A stretch of DNA of 64,000 bases from Micromonospora sp. RHAY321 (lineage in GTDB: Bacteria > Actinomycetota > Actinomycetes > Mycobacteriales > Micromonosporaceae): assembly GCF_023896955.1 (NCBI RefSeq), contig NZ_JAMHIW010000005.1, forward strand, positions 248,001 through 312,000. The letters are read 5' to 3'. Below are positions 26,910-35,361 of this stretch, in pieces. Numbering within the stretch: position 1 is the stretch's first letter; each line of letters opens with the position of its first letter. A program made the position numbers and the translations under genes. The notes beneath the pieces were generated by a model that did not search any database, was not told the origin of the DNA, and was given only the letters and a program-made list of their open reading frames with translations.

Positions 26910-27903
26910 GCTGCTGGTGACCGTGGTCCTGTTGCTCGGCAACGGGTTCTTCGTGGGCAGCGAGTTCGCGCTCATCGCGTCCCGGCGGACGGTGATCGAG
27001 CCGTTGGCCGCCGGTTCGAAGCGGGCCCGGTGGGCGTTGTCGGCGATGAACCAGATCCCGCTGATGATCGCCGGCGCGCAGCTCGGCATCACGGTCTGCT
27101 CGCTGGGCCTCGGCGCGATCGCCGAACCGGCGCTGGCGCACCTGCTGGAGTCGCCGTTCCACGCGGCCGGCCTGCCCGACAGGGCGGTGCACCCGGTGGC
27201 GTTCGTGCTGGCACTGGGTGTGGTGGTCTTCCTGCACACGGTGGTCGGCGAGATGGTGCCGAAGAACATCACGCTGGCCGGTCCGGAGGTCTCGGCGCTC
27301 TGGCTCGGCCCCGCGATGCTGGCGTTCTGCGTGGCCACCAAGCCGCTGCTGCTGGCGATGAAGTGGGCGGCCCGCCGTGTCCTCGCGCTCTGGCGGGTCG
27401 AGGCGTCCGAGTCGGTGAAGACGGTGTTCACGGCCGAGGAGTTGGCCGGGCTGGTCTCCCAGGCGCGTACCGAGGGGTTGCTCGACGCCGAGCAGCACGC
27501 GCGGATCACCGGCGCGCTCGCCCTGCACACCCGGACCGCGGCGGACGCGTTGCAGCCGTGGTCGACGGTCGTGACGGTCGCCGAGGACGTCTCGCCGGCG
27601 TCGCTGGAGGTGCTGGCGACGCGGACCGGCCGGTCGCGGTTCCCGGTGGTGCAGCGTTCGACCCGCCGGGTGCTCGGCTTCGTACACGTCAAGGACGTGC
27701 TCGGGTACGCCGGGCAGGGTCGCCGGGCACCCGTTCCGGCGCAGGTCTACCGGCCGCTGGCGGTGGTGCCGCCGGAGCGTACGTTGGCCGATCTGCTGCT
27801 GGCCATGCGCCGCGAGCGGCGGCACATGGTGCTGGTCAGCGACGGTCGGCGACCGCTCGGTGTGGTCACGCTCGACGACGTATTGACCGCAATCGTTGGC
27901 TGA
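26902..27903 (+). CDS. Second CNNM-type membrane protein (DUF21 plus CBS pair, no CorC domain)
   Basis: 333 residues from an ATG inside the stop of the previous gene (ATGACTGA). DUF21 domain about 1-185 (LLLGNGFFVGSEFALIASRR, IAGAQLGITVCSLGLGAIAE, VVGEMVPKNITLAG), then two CBS units (ALQPWSTVVTV, SRFPVVQRSTRRVLGFVHVK, RHMVLVSDGRRPLGVVTLDD). It stops after the CBS pair, without the CorC_HlyC domain of its upstream partner. Pairs of long and short DUF21 proteins in tandem are common in actinobacteria; joint ion transport is inferred. Confidence 0.9.
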   Translation: MTELLVTVVLLLGNGFFVGSEFALIASRRTVIEPLAAGSKRARWALSAMNQIPLMIAGAQLGITVCSLGLGAIAEPALAHLLESPFHAAGLPDRAVHPVAFVLALGVVVFLHTVVGEMVPKNITLAGPEVSALWLGPAMLAFCVATKPLLLAMKWAARRVLALWRVEASESVKTVFTAEELAGLVSQARTEGLLDAEQHARITGALALHTRTAADALQPWSTVVTVAEDVSPASLEVLATRTGRSRFPVVQRSTRRVLGFVHVKDVLGYAGQGRRAPVPAQVYRPLAVVPPERTLADLLLAMRRERRHMVLVSDGRRPLGVVTLDDVLTAIVG

Positions 27904-27962
27904 TCGGCCAATACCCTTGGTGTGCAAGCGGTTGCGGCACAGTGATGATGACGCGGTCCGCC

Positions 27963-27991
27963 TTGATTACCGCCCGCCACTTCCCTAATGT
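27963..27991 (+). promoter_or_regulatory. Candidate housekeeping-sigma promoter for the first NlpC/P60 gene
   Basis: TTGATT (27963-27968) and TAATGT (27986-27991) are separated by 17 bases. Transcription would begin near 27998, giving a leader of about 80 bases. The leader has no c-di-AMP riboswitch motif. Confidence 0.45.
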
Positions 27992-28076
27992 GGGGCACCG
28001 ACCGCTGTGGGTCGTCTGCCTCGGCCCTTCCCTCACGCGAGGCGCCCGGCGGTCGGTCGCAAAGGAGTCGGTGCCG

Positions 28077-29081
28077 GTGGCAACCATGCCCCCTCATCGT
28101 CACGCCCCTGGACTGTCCACTCGGCCGGGCGGTCTGCGTCGTGTCGCCCACCGTCTACTCGTTCTGGTCGCCGCCGCAGCCGTCGGCGCCGGAGTCCTCG
28201 CCGCGCCGGCGTACGCCGAGCCCACGGTCGACGAGATCGAGGCGCAGATCGACAAGCAGTGGGAGCAGTTGGAGCCCACCATCGAGCAGTACAACAAGGT
28301 GCGGGCGCAGCTGAAGGACAACCGGAAGAAGTCGACGGACCTGCAGAAGAAGATCGAGCCGCTGGCACTGCAGAGCGAGTTGGCGCTGAACCGGGTCGGT
28401 GACCTCGCCTCCCGCTACTACATGTCCGGGCCGTCGCAGGACATCGGCGCGCTGCTGGTCAGCGCCAAGCCGGACACGCTCACCGAGCAGCTCACCGTGC
28501 TCGACCGCCTGGCCGCGCAGGAGCGCAAGGAGGTCGAGGGCGTGCTGGCCGTGCGGGCCAAGTACGACGGTCAGAAGCAGAAGCTCGACGCGCTGATCGC
28601 CACCCAGACGAAGCAGCAGAACGAGCTGGCGGCCAAGAAGAAGCAGATCGACGGCGAGATCAAGCGGCTTGAGGCGTCCCTGCCGAAGACCACGGTCAAG
28701 ACCGCGGGCTGCCCGACCATCAACGGTGTGGTCAGCGACAAGGCCCGCACCGCGATCCGGACGGCCTGCGGAAAGATCGGCAAGCCGTACGTCTGGGGCG
28801 CCACCGGCCCGAACTCGTTCGACTGCTCCGGCCTGACCCAGTACGCCTACAAGGCCGCCGGGATCAACCTGACCCACCACACCGGTGACCAGTGGCACGA
28901 GGGTAAGGCCATCTCGCGGGCCGACGCCCGTCCCGGTGACCTGGTCTTCTTCTTCAGCGACCTGCACCATGTCGGCCTGTATCTGGGCAACGACCAGATG
29001 GTGCACGCGCCACGCGCCGGTAAACCGGTGCAGGTGGCCAGCATCAACAACATGCCGGTCGCCGGGTTCCGCAGACCCTGA
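28077..29081 (+). CDS. Secreted NlpC/P60 peptidoglycan endopeptidase with coiled-coil N-terminus
   Basis: 334 residues from the GTG at 28077, nine bases after AAAGGAG; the GTG at 28071 is an alternative. Basic N-terminus and signal peptide ending AAPAYAE (about residue 45). A long coiled coil (about 50-200) precedes the NlpC/P60 domain, with Cys250 in NSFDCSGLTQYAYKAAG, His in DLHHVGLYLGN and the third polar residue in MVHAPR. It cleaves D-glutamyl-meso-DAP links in stem peptides, as RipA-type enzymes do. Coiled-coil parts keep such enzymes inactive or target them to septa. It is a paralogue of the gene at 31539. Confidence 0.93.
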   Translation: MATMPPHRHAPGLSTRPGGLRRVAHRLLVLVAAAAVGAGVLAAPAYAEPTVDEIEAQIDKQWEQLEPTIEQYNKVRAQLKDNRKKSTDLQKKIEPLALQSELALNRVGDLASRYYMSGPSQDIGALLVSAKPDTLTEQLTVLDRLAAQERKEVEGVLAVRAKYDGQKQKLDALIATQTKQQNELAAKKKQIDGEIKRLEASLPKTTVKTAGCPTINGVVSDKARTAIRTACGKIGKPYVWGATGPNSFDCSGLTQYAYKAAGINLTHHTGDQWHEGKAISRADARPGDLVFFFSDLHHVGLYLGNDQMVHAPRAGKPVQVASINNMPVAGFRRP

Positions 29082-29096
29082 CTCACCGCACGCACG

Positions 29097-29131
29097 ACGA
29101 CGGCCCCCGGTCACCGACCGGGGGCCGTCGT
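29097..29131. terminator. Bidirectional terminator between convergent wall-hydrolase genes
   Basis: ACGACGGCCCCCGGT (29097-29111) and ACCGGGGGCCGTCGT (29117-29131) form a perfect 15-bp stem with a CACCG loop, followed by a short TTT run on the plus strand. Confidence 0.85.
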
Positions 29132-29137
29132 TTCCGT

Positions 29138-31156
29138 TCAGCCGGGTGCGCCCAGCGGCGACGGCAGCAGCAGCACGTCGTCCAGGTTGACGTACATGAT
29201 CCGGTGACCGAACTGGACCTGCACGTAGCGCAGGTCACCGCGGACGACGGTCCAGTCCCCGGGCGACGACCCGTCAAAGGTGGTCGCGCGGTAGTACTCG
29301 CTCGGCAGGATCCCGCCCACCGCGTACCGCTGCCCGGCGGCGAACGTGTACTGCAACGGCGAGATGGCCTGGTAGGGCACGCCGGCCGGATAGGCGGCCT
29401 GCTCCGGGTAGGCCCGCCCGTAGACCGGGATGGTGGCCTTGCCCGGCTTGGGCGTCACCACGAAGCCCGTGGCCCACTTCGCGGTCCGCGCCGAGGTGGG
29501 GTTGTGGAACCAGGCCTTCTGGCCGAGATACCAGATCGCCGTCCAGTCGCCGCGGACCTCCGCCACCGCGTACGTCTGGCCGGCCGAGGCGCGTGCGCCG
29601 TGGTCGGAGACGTACATCGTGTCCGGTGAGCCGTCCGGGCGCAGGGCGATGTCGTTGACCAGTGGTGCGCCGTGGTCCGGCGCGCTGCGCAGGATCACCG
29701 CCGACGAACCGCGCGACGGGCACGGCGCGGCCGGCGGCACCGGGGTCGGCACGCCCGGCGGCTGCTGGTTGCAGCCGTAGAAGGCGGGCCGGTTGGTGGC
29801 GAAGTCCGGGTCGATGGTGACCAGGCCGGTGTGGGCCGTGCCGGTGGTCCGGAACGGCGCCTTCATCAGATCGAAGTAGTGCGACCAGTCCCAGTAGGGG
29901 CCCGGGTCCCAGTGCATGCCGCGGACGTTCCCCGCGATGGTGCCGGGAACGTTGTCGTGGCCGATGATGTGCTGGCGGTCGAGCGGGATGTTGAACCGCA
30001 ACGCCAGGTGCCGCACCAGCTTGGCCGAGGTGCGGTACATCGCCTCGGTGTACCAGGTGCCCTGCCCCGCGAAGCCCTCGTGCTCGATGCCGATCGACTT
30101 GGCGTTGACGTACCAGTTGCCGGCCTGCCAGCCGACGTCCTTGGCCTTGATGTGCTGGGCCACGTAGCCGTCCACCGAGCGCAGCGTGTAGTGCCAGCCC
30201 AGGTAGTCCGCCTGCTTGACCAGGTCGACGCTGGGCGCGAAGTAGCCCTCGGTGTCGTGGATGACGATGTACTCGATCTTCTGCTGTGCCGGCCGGTTGC
30301 CCAGGTCGTGGTTGCCGTAGTCGCCGGCACCCGGCCCGTACTTCTCGTACGGGGCGGGAATCCACTCGCAGGCGAGGCGGACCGGGCACTCCAGCCCGTC
30401 CGGCCGTTCCGTCCGCCGCAGCCCGAGCCGGTGCAGCGCGCTGGCGTCCGGGTTGACCGCCTGGGCGGTCAGGGTGACCTGGTGGCCGTCGTCGGTCCGC
30501 CGGCTCGCGCCGACGCGGATCTGGTCGTACACCTCGTCGGCGAAGGCCGCCGCGGCGGCCTCGGTGTCGGCGCCGGAGTACCGGGCCACCGCGCCGTACC
30601 AGGCCCCGGGGTCACTCACCGCGCCGACCGGTCCGCCGAGATCCCTCTGGTACGAGGAGAGCAGCGCGGCCCCGCCGCGGATGTTGGCGGCCGGATCGGA
30701 GCGGAGCGTCTCCGTGCCGACTCCGACGAGGCTTGCCGCTGCCTGGAGGGTCTGCAGCGCCGCCGCCGCGGGCGGGGCCTGCCGCGATCCCGTCACCGTG
30801 GGCGCGGTGACGGTCAGCGGCCGGGACTCGTCGCCGCGCGGGTCCTCGCCCTCGTCGACGTGGCCGCCGGCGGGCAGCGTGGTGACGTGGGCGGCGTCGG
30901 TCAGGTGCAGCGGGCCGTAGCCGCCACTGGTGCTGGGGGTGCCGGGATGGATGTCCCACCGGGATTCCAGATACGAGACGCCGAGAAGGATGCTCTCCGG
31001 AACGCCGTACTCGGCGGCTGCGGCGGCGTACTGCTGCAGGCGGTCGGCGGTGGGCGCGGCGGCGGCCGGCCCGGGTATTGGTGCGGCGGTCAGGGCGGCG
31101 ACCACGGTGGCGGCGAGCAGCGCGCGCCGGCCGGTCGACAGGGTTGGATGGTGCAT
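29138..31156 (-). CDS. Secreted N-acetylmuramoyl-L-alanine amidase (Amidase_2 type)
   Basis: 672 residues, ATG after a GGGGGG-rich ribosome site. Signal peptide 1-34. Residues 38-215 resemble a lytic-transglycosylase-like or chitosanase-like helical region (GVPESILLGVSYLESRWD, where the Glu of SYLESRW is the expected catalytic type). The zinc amidase domain covers about 290-440, with His300 in IVIHDTEG, GWHYTLRSVDGYV, IGIEHEGFAG and QHIIGHDNVPG. The C-terminal 200 residues are beta-rich (VAEVRGDWTAIWYLGQKAWF), like SH3-type wall-binding repeats. It would cleave the bond between muramic acid and L-Ala. Two hydrolytic modules in one chain are possible but not certain. Confidence 0.9.
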   Translation of the reverse strand: MHHPTLSTGRRALLAATVVAALTAAPIPGPAAAAPTADRLQQYAAAAAEYGVPESILLGVSYLESRWDIHPGTPSTSGGYGPLHLTDAAHVTTLPAGGHVDEGEDPRGDESRPLTVTAPTVTGSRQAPPAAAALQTLQAAASLVGVGTETLRSDPAANIRGGAALLSSYQRDLGGPVGAVSDPGAWYGAVARYSGADTEAAAAAFADEVYDQIRVGASRRTDDGHQVTLTAQAVNPDASALHRLGLRRTERPDGLECPVRLACEWIPAPYEKYGPGAGDYGNHDLGNRPAQQKIEYIVIHDTEGYFAPSVDLVKQADYLGWHYTLRSVDGYVAQHIKAKDVGWQAGNWYVNAKSIGIEHEGFAGQGTWYTEAMYRTSAKLVRHLALRFNIPLDRQHIIGHDNVPGTIAGNVRGMHWDPGPYWDWSHYFDLMKAPFRTTGTAHTGLVTIDPDFATNRPAFYGCNQQPPGVPTPVPPAAPCPSRGSSAVILRSAPDHGAPLVNDIALRPDGSPDTMYVSDHGARASAGQTYAVAEVRGDWTAIWYLGQKAWFHNPTSARTAKWATGFVVTPKPGKATIPVYGRAYPEQAAYPAGVPYQAISPLQYTFAAGQRYAVGGILPSEYYRATTFDGSSPGDWTVVRGDLRYVQVQFGHRIMYVNLDDVLLLPSPLGAPG

Positions 31157-31398
31157 CGAACCCCCTAGATATCGCGAGTACAGGTGAGGTCACCTTCGCG
31201 CCGTCCGGGAGTCCGCGTCAATATCTTTCCGAATATCGGCGTGACAGGAAACAAATCTCCGGCAACGGTGGGTGATCCCGTCGGATCGGTACGGAGTGTC
31301 ACGGCCGCACGGGTTGCGGATCGGTAACAGCCGTCTCTACTCTGGTCATTCGTCGGCCCGATAGCAGGTCCACCCAGCCCGGGCGGTAACGGACCGAC
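31157..31398. other. Divergent promoter region between amidase and second NlpC/P60 gene
   Basis: No gene. For the rightward transcript a weak promoter is possible with TTGCGG (31314-31319) and TACTCT (31338-31343), spacer 18, about 55 bases ahead of the riboswitch. The AT-richer stretch 31215-31255 may hold leftward amidase promoter elements, but I cannot define them. Confidence 0.35.
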
Positions 31399-31514
31399 AC
31401 CGCCGAGTCGCTTCCGAGCGAACCGGGGACCCAGGTTTTCCGGGGTGAATCCGCAACCACTGCGGTAGGGCGCCAACTTCCCGCCCGAACCCGTCAGCTA
31501 ACCCGGTAGGCGGT
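31399..31514 (+). ncRNA. Cyclic di-AMP riboswitch (ydaO/yuaA leader)
   Basis: P1 arms ACCGCC (31399-31404) and GGCGGT (31509-31514) enclose the conserved core of the ydaO class: GAGTCGCTTCCGAGCGAACC, GGGGACCCA, GGGGTGAATCC, a variable hairpin CCGCAACCACTGCGG, TAGGGCG, CCGAACCCGTCAGCTAACC and CGGTAGGC. This is essentially the form found ahead of actinobacterial rpf and NlpC/P60 genes. In that class c-di-AMP binding usually lowers expression of wall-lytic or potassium-transport genes. The GAAGGAG ribosome site of the next gene follows within ten bases, so control of translation or of terminator formation is possible. Confidence 0.95.
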
Positions 31515-31538
31515 CAGGAAGAAGGAGTACGGAACCCG

Positions 31539-32579
31539 GTGGCTCACCATGCCCCGCGGCCGTCGTCCGAGCGGTCGGCGTCAGCCGGCCCGACGTCGAT
31601 CGTGCCGCGCCCACGCTGGTCCCGCTTCACCACCGCCCTCGCCGCACTGGTCGGCGTCGCCGTCGTCCTGACCGGCAGCGCGACCGCGGCCCACGCGGAC
31701 CCGTCCGTCGCCGAGATCGAGCGCCAGATCGACGCCGACTGGAACAAACTCGAACCGATCATCGAACGGCACAACGCCACCCGCACCGACCTGGCCGCCA
31801 AGCGCAGGCAAGCCGACGCGCTCGCCGCCCGGATCGCCCCGCTGGAACGCCAGGTCGACGCGGCGATGGACAAGGTCAGCGCGCTCGCCGTCCGCGCGTA
31901 CAAGGGTGAGGCCGTCTCCACCGTCAACGCCGTGTTGGGCAGCCGGTCGCCGAGCGAGGTGGTCGGGCAGCTCGAGATGCTCGACCGGTTCGCGCACAAC
32001 CAGCAGGAGGACGTCCGGCAGGTCGCCGACCTGCGCGACGAGCTGGCCCGGCAGAAGGCGCCGCTGGACGAGATGGTGACCCAGCTCACCCGGACCGAGG
32101 CCCAGCTGGCGGCCAAGAAGAAGCAGATCAACGAGGAGATTGACCGGCTGCAGAAGCTGCGCCTCAAGGTGTACGGCAACGGTGGCGGCGGCCCGCTGCG
32201 TCCGGCGCCCTGCCCGGCCAGCTACCCGGGCGGCGGTGCCGGCGTGGCCGTCAAGTTCGCCTGCGCGCAGATCGGCAAGCCCTACGTGTGGGGCGCCGAG
32301 GGCCCGAACTCGTACGACTGTTCCGGCCTGATGCTGGCCGCCTGGGCCAAGGCCGGGGTTTCGCTGCCGCACAACGCCGCCCAGCAGAGCCGGGTGACCA
32401 AGGACGTCAGCAGGGCCGACCTGCGCGCCGGTGACCTGGTCTTCTACTACAGCGACATCCACCACGTCGGCATGTACGTCGGCAACGGCTGGGTCGTGCA
32501 CGCCTCGCAGGCCGGCCAACCCATCAAGATGAAGAAGGTCGACGACGGCCCGATCCACAGCTACGGCCGCCCGGGCTGA
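31539..32579 (+). CDS. Secreted NlpC/P60 endopeptidase under a c-di-AMP riboswitch
   Basis: 346 residues, GTG start 12 bases after GAAGGAG. Signal peptide to about residue 53 (ending ATAAHADP). Coiled coil about 55-205 (SVAEIERQIDADWNKLEPII, AAKKKQINEEIDRLQKLR). NlpC/P60 domain about 225-340 with Cys261 in NSYDCSGLMLAAW, His in DIHHVGMYVGN and WVVHASQ. Same architecture as the gene at 28077, including the EIxxQID-W-LEP opening of the mature chain, so they are paralogues, but only this copy has the riboswitch. It cleaves stem peptides during growth or resuscitation; dosage would follow intracellular c-di-AMP. Confidence 0.94.
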   Translation: MAHHAPRPSSERSASAGPTSIVPRPRWSRFTTALAALVGVAVVLTGSATAAHADPSVAEIERQIDADWNKLEPIIERHNATRTDLAAKRRQADALAARIAPLERQVDAAMDKVSALAVRAYKGEAVSTVNAVLGSRSPSEVVGQLEMLDRFAHNQQEDVRQVADLRDELARQKAPLDEMVTQLTRTEAQLAAKKKQINEEIDRLQKLRLKVYGNGGGGPLRPAPCPASYPGGGAGVAVKFACAQIGKPYVWGAEGPNSYDCSGLMLAAWAKAGVSLPHNAAQQSRVTKDVSRADLRAGDLVFYYSDIHHVGMYVGNGWVVHASQAGQPIKMKKVDDGPIHSYGRPG

Positions 32580-32592
32580 TCCCGGATGACCG

Positions 32593-32626
32593 GAGGGCCC
32601 GTCGCGATCAGTCGCGGCGGGCCCTC
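32593..32626. terminator. Terminator between NlpC/P60 and dcd genes
   Basis: GAGGGCCCGTCGCGA (32593-32607) pairs with TCGCGGCGGGCCCTC (32612-32626) with one mismatch and a TCAG loop. It sits between convergent genes and can serve both. Confidence 0.8.
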
Positions 32627-32638
32627 GTCGTTACCGTG

Positions 32639-33217
32639 TCAGCGGGTGGGCCAGGTGCGCCAGTGCTGCCAGGCGCGGCTCGGCGTGGGCCCCCGCTGGC
32701 CCTGGTACCGAGAGCCGTAGACCACCGAGCCGTACGGGTGCTCGGCCGGCGAGGAGAGCCGGAAGATGCAGAGCTGCCCGATCTTCATGCCCGGCCAGAG
32801 GGTGATCGGCAGGTTCGCCACGTTGGACAGCTCGAGCGTCACGTGACCGGAGAATCCCGGGTCGATGAAACCGGCGGTGGAGTGGGTGAGCAGGCCGAGT
32901 CGGCCCAGGCTCGACTTGCCCTCCAGTCGGCCAGCGAGCTGGTCGCCGAGCGAGATCACCTCGAGCGTGGAGGCGAGCACGAACTCCCCCGGGTGCAGCA
33001 CGAAGGGCTCACCGTCGGGCACCTCGACCGCCGAGGTCAGGTCGTCCTGCTGCATCGCCGGGTCGATGTGCGTGTAGAGATGGTTGTTGAAGACCCGGAA
33101 CAGCCGGTCGAGTCGTACGTCGATGCTGGACGGTTGGACCAGGGTGGGCTCGAACGGCTCCAGGCCCAGCGTGCCGGCCTTGATCTCGGAGACCAGGTCG
33201 CGGTCGGAGAGCAGCAT
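32639..33217 (-). CDS. dcd: dCTP deaminase (possibly bifunctional Dcd-Dut)
   Basis: 192 residues, ATG at 33217. Diagnostic segments: [51 protein letters not shown] and [18 protein letters not shown], which carries the catalytic Glu and substrate loop, then [21 protein letters not shown] and [12 protein letters not shown] at the C-terminus. It converts dCTP to dUTP, or directly to dUMP plus pyrophosphate in the mycobacterial bifunctional form, which has the same length and very similar motifs. It feeds dTMP synthesis. It is divergent from a PPOX gene, with a LexA-like box in the shared promoter region nearer the latter. Confidence 0.96.
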   Translation of the reverse strand: MLLSDRDLVSEIKAGTLGLEPFEPTLVQPSSIDVRLDRLFRVFNNHLYTHIDPAMQQDDLTSAVEVPDGEPFVLHPGEFVLASTLEVISLGDQLAGRLEGKSSLGRLGLLTHSTAGFIDPGFSGHVTLELSNVANLPITLWPGMKIGQLCIFRLSSPAEHPYGSVVYGSRYQGQRGPTPSRAWQHWRTWPTR

Positions 33218-33288
33218 TCGACCACCATAGCGGCGTTGCCGAGAACGCCCGGATCCGGTGCCGGTGACCAGCGCGTCGAGGTCGCTAG

Positions 33289-33304
33289 TCGTACATTTGT
33301 TCGA
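33289..33304. promoter_or_regulatory. LexA-like SOS box TCGTACATTTGTTCGA
   Basis: It differs from the actinobacterial LexA consensus TCGAAC-N4-GTTCGA at one base (TCGTAC). It lies directly before the candidate -10 TAGAAT (33305-33310), where bound LexA would block transcription of the PPOX gene. Effects on dcd, 72 bases away on the other strand, are also possible. Confidence 0.6.
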
Positions 33305-33310
33305 TAGAAT
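33305..33310 (+). promoter_or_regulatory. Candidate -10 element TAGAAT, leaderless start of the PPOX gene
   Basis: TAGAAT ends six bases before the ATG at 33317, so transcription would start at or next to the A of the start codon. No ribosome site is present ahead of the ATG, which fits a leaderless mRNA. No clear -35 is seen. Confidence 0.45.
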
Positions 33311-33316
33311 GTCGGC

Positions 33317-33874
33317 ATGGCTTCCTGGTCCGAATTCGCCGCCGACGAGCCCCGCCTCGCCGACGGGATCCGCGTTCTCCTCCAGCAGTACGGGCCAGGC
33401 TTCGGCTACCTGGCAACGGTCCGCGCCGACGGCGGGCCCCGGGTTCATCCCGTCTCCCCGGTCATCACCGACGAGGGGCTGTTCTGCTTCGTCATCGACT
33501 CGCCGAAGCGCCGTGACCTCGAACGGGACGGCCGTTACGCGCTGCACTCCTTCCCACCGGAGGAGAGCGACGACGAGGCGTACGTGGCGGGGCGCGCCTG
33601 GCCGGTGACCGATCCGGCCCGGGTGGCTCGGCTGGCGCAGAGTTCCCGGGCGGCTCCGCAGGTCGACTGGCAACTGTTCGAGTTCACCGTCGACGTGGCG
33701 ATGCTGACCCGCCGCGAGCAGCATGCCGCAGTTCTGCCCGGTGACGCGCCGGGCGGGCCTGCCGTTCAGGTCTGGCTCGACCCGCACCCCCCGGCCATGG
33801 CGGCCAAGCCGGCCGCCGTACCGCAGACCCGCCCGGCCCGTCGCAGCCGTGACGTCCAGCGTTCGGCCGCCTGA
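33317..33874 (+). CDS. Pyridoxamine 5'-phosphate oxidase-like flavin/F420-binding protein
   Basis: 185 residues, ATG. The split-barrel fold is suggested by [20 protein letters not shown], then [35 protein letters not shown] and [12 protein letters not shown]. This PPOX-like superfamily includes FMN-, haem- and F420-dependent reductases; the short pyridoxine-specific motifs are not clear, so the substrate is unknown. The Pro/Arg-rich C-terminal 30 residues look unstructured. The gene appears leaderless and is preceded by a LexA-like box, suggesting induction by DNA damage, which is inference. Confidence 0.85.
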   Translation: MASWSEFAADEPRLADGIRVLLQQYGPGFGYLATVRADGGPRVHPVSPVITDEGLFCFVIDSPKRRDLERDGRYALHSFPPEESDDEAYVAGRAWPVTDPARVARLAQSSRAAPQVDWQLFEFTVDVAMLTRREQHAAVLPGDAPGGPAVQVWLDPHPPAMAAKPAAVPQTRPARRSRDVQRSAA

Positions 33875-33960
33875 CCGCTGCCCACAGACCCGGTCCTGGG
33901 GGAAAGACACCGGTGCCGGCTCCGTCGTGACGGAGCCGGCACCGGTGGTACGCGGGAAAG

Positions 33961-34944
33961 CTACGCCGCGCGGTACGCGTTCCACGCGGTCAGCATGCGG
34001 CTCGCCTGACCGGGAGTGAACTGGTACATGCACGAGTCGTAGGTGTAGTCCATGAAGTTGGTGATCGGGTCGAGCCCGGTCGCCGAGCAGGTGTCGCGCC
34101 CGGTCGGGCACTGGAAGGCCGGCGACGCCTCGGCCGGGGTGTCGCTGACGCTGTCACCCGAGCCACCGCAACCACCCTGGAAGGTGTGGTAGAGGTTCAG
34201 CCAGTGGCCCACCTCGTGGGTGCCCGTGTCGCCCTGGTTGTAGTTGGTCGCCGTGCCACCCGGCAGCGACTCGCTCAGCACGACCACGCCGTCCATGCTG
34301 CTCAGCTTCCGCTGCGGGAAGGTGGCCCAGCCCAGCAGGTCGTCACTCAGCTCGCCCAGGTAGATGTTGAGCGTGTTCTTGCCGCCCACGCGCAGCGAGG
34401 ACTTCATCGACCGCTCCGCCGTCGAGCCCTCGACGATCGGGTACCAGGACGGGTTCGTCACCCGGTTGATCTTGTCGAGCCGGAAGTCGAACGCGGTGAC
34501 CGCGCCGCCGGTGGCGCCGGCGTAGGCCTGGTTCAGCACGTTGATCTGGGCGGTGATCAGCGAGTCGGGGATGTTGCCGCCGGCCCGGGTGCTGTCCCGC
34601 TGGATCACGTGCACCACCACCGGGATGGTGACGGTGGCCAGCACCGAGGCACCGGCCCCGGCCCGGAAGTTCGCGCGCTCACGCAGCGCCGCCACCAGGT
34701 CGGCGTCCCGCTCGCGGACCTGCTTCGCGGTCAGTTCGTTCGGCTCGTGCTTGGCCGCGGCGCCGGGCTTCACCCGGGCGTTGGTGTGGCTGTCGGCCGG
34801 CTCCACACAGGCGCCACCGGGCGCCGCGGAGAAGGCCGAAGCAGCCGGAACGACGCCCACCGCAGCGGTGCTGAGCAGCAGCGCGAGGGTCGTCGACGCG
34901 ACACCGGCGGCACGCCGGGTCAGCAGGTTGGGACGGAGCCCCAT
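33961..34944 (-). CDS. Secreted zinc metalloprotease, pappalysin/M43-like
   Basis: 327 residues from the ATG at 34944, with AAGAAGG seven bases upstream. Signal peptide to about residue 38 (ending AASAFSA). The zinc site is His243-Glu244-x2-His247-x5-His253 in [14 protein letters not shown], followed by the family sequence [20 protein letters not shown] and the Met-turn [11 protein letters not shown]. This is the metzincin signature of M43 (pappalysin, ulilysin, cytophagalysin). The residue normally Gly in HExxHxxGxxH is Asn250. Six or so cysteines in the C-terminal part suggest disulfides. It is probably an extracellular endopeptidase; substrate unknown. Confidence 0.92.
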   Translation of the reverse strand: MGLRPNLLTRRAAGVASTTLALLLSTAAVGVVPAASAFSAAPGGACVEPADSHTNARVKPGAAAKHEPNELTAKQVRERDADLVAALRERANFRAGAGASVLATVTIPVVVHVIQRDSTRAGGNIPDSLITAQINVLNQAYAGATGGAVTAFDFRLDKINRVTNPSWYPIVEGSTAERSMKSSLRVGGKNTLNIYLGELSDDLLGWATFPQRKLSSMDGVVVLSESLPGGTATNYNQGDTGTHEVGHWLNLYHTFQGGCGGSGDSVSDTPAEASPAFQCPTGRDTCSATGLDPITNFMDYTYDSCMYQFTPGQASRMLTAWNAYRAA

Positions 34945-35180
34945 TGGCCCACCTTCTTTCTGGCGGCGTGGCAGGGGGTGTGTCACGCCGGGCTGAGAAC
35001 GTGTGGCAGACGTTACAACTCATCGACGCATTTGAGAACGGCCATATGTTGCCGTCCGGAAACTTCTTTCCGCAAGGTGCGGTATGCCGACGGTGACGAC
35101 GGCGGCGCGGCGGGGTGGGTCTGGCGCGCAGGGGTACCTGGGTGCACCGGCTGGGTGACTCAGGTACAGTGGTGCCGCCT
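34945..35180. promoter_or_regulatory. Region between the metalloprotease gene and tRNA-Gly
   Basis: 236 bases that must contain the leftward protease promoter and the rightward tRNA promoter. No element stands out beyond short AT-richer patches near 35020-35075. No gene seen. Confidence 0.35.
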
Positions 35181-35254
35181 GCGGGTGTAGTTCAATGGCA
35201 GAACATCAGCTTCCCAAGCTGACAGTGCGGGTTCGATTCCCGTCACCCGCTCCA
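35181..35254 (+). tRNA. tRNA-Gly (anticodon CCC)
   Basis: Acceptor arms GCGGGTG and CACCCGC pair. D loop AGTTCAATGGCAGAA. The anticodon stem TCAGC/GCTGA encloses TTCCCAA, giving anticodon CCC. T arm GCGGGTTCGATTCCCGT. The 3' CCA is encoded (TCCA at 35251-35254). Confidence 0.97.
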
Positions 35255-35257
35255 CGT

Positions 35258-35300
35258 ACGGGAGCCCTGGTCAGGACCAATGGTCCGCCAGGGCTCCCGT
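35258..35300 (+). terminator. Terminator after tRNA-Gly
   Basis: ACGGGAGCCCTGG (35258-35270) and CCAGGGCTCCCGT (35288-35300) form a perfect 13-bp stem. An inner GGACC/GGTCC stem with AAT loop stacks on it. GTTTCTG follows. Confidence 0.85.
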
Positions 35301-35361
35301 GTTTCTGGGGCGTGACGGGGATGGGCCATCGGTCGCCTCAGCGGCCGGTCGGTCGCCGTGC

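Noticed and set aside
27998-28076. Possible c-di-AMP riboswitch ahead of the first NlpC/P60 gene
   Set aside because: None of the conserved ydaO blocks seen at 31399-31514 is present in this leader.
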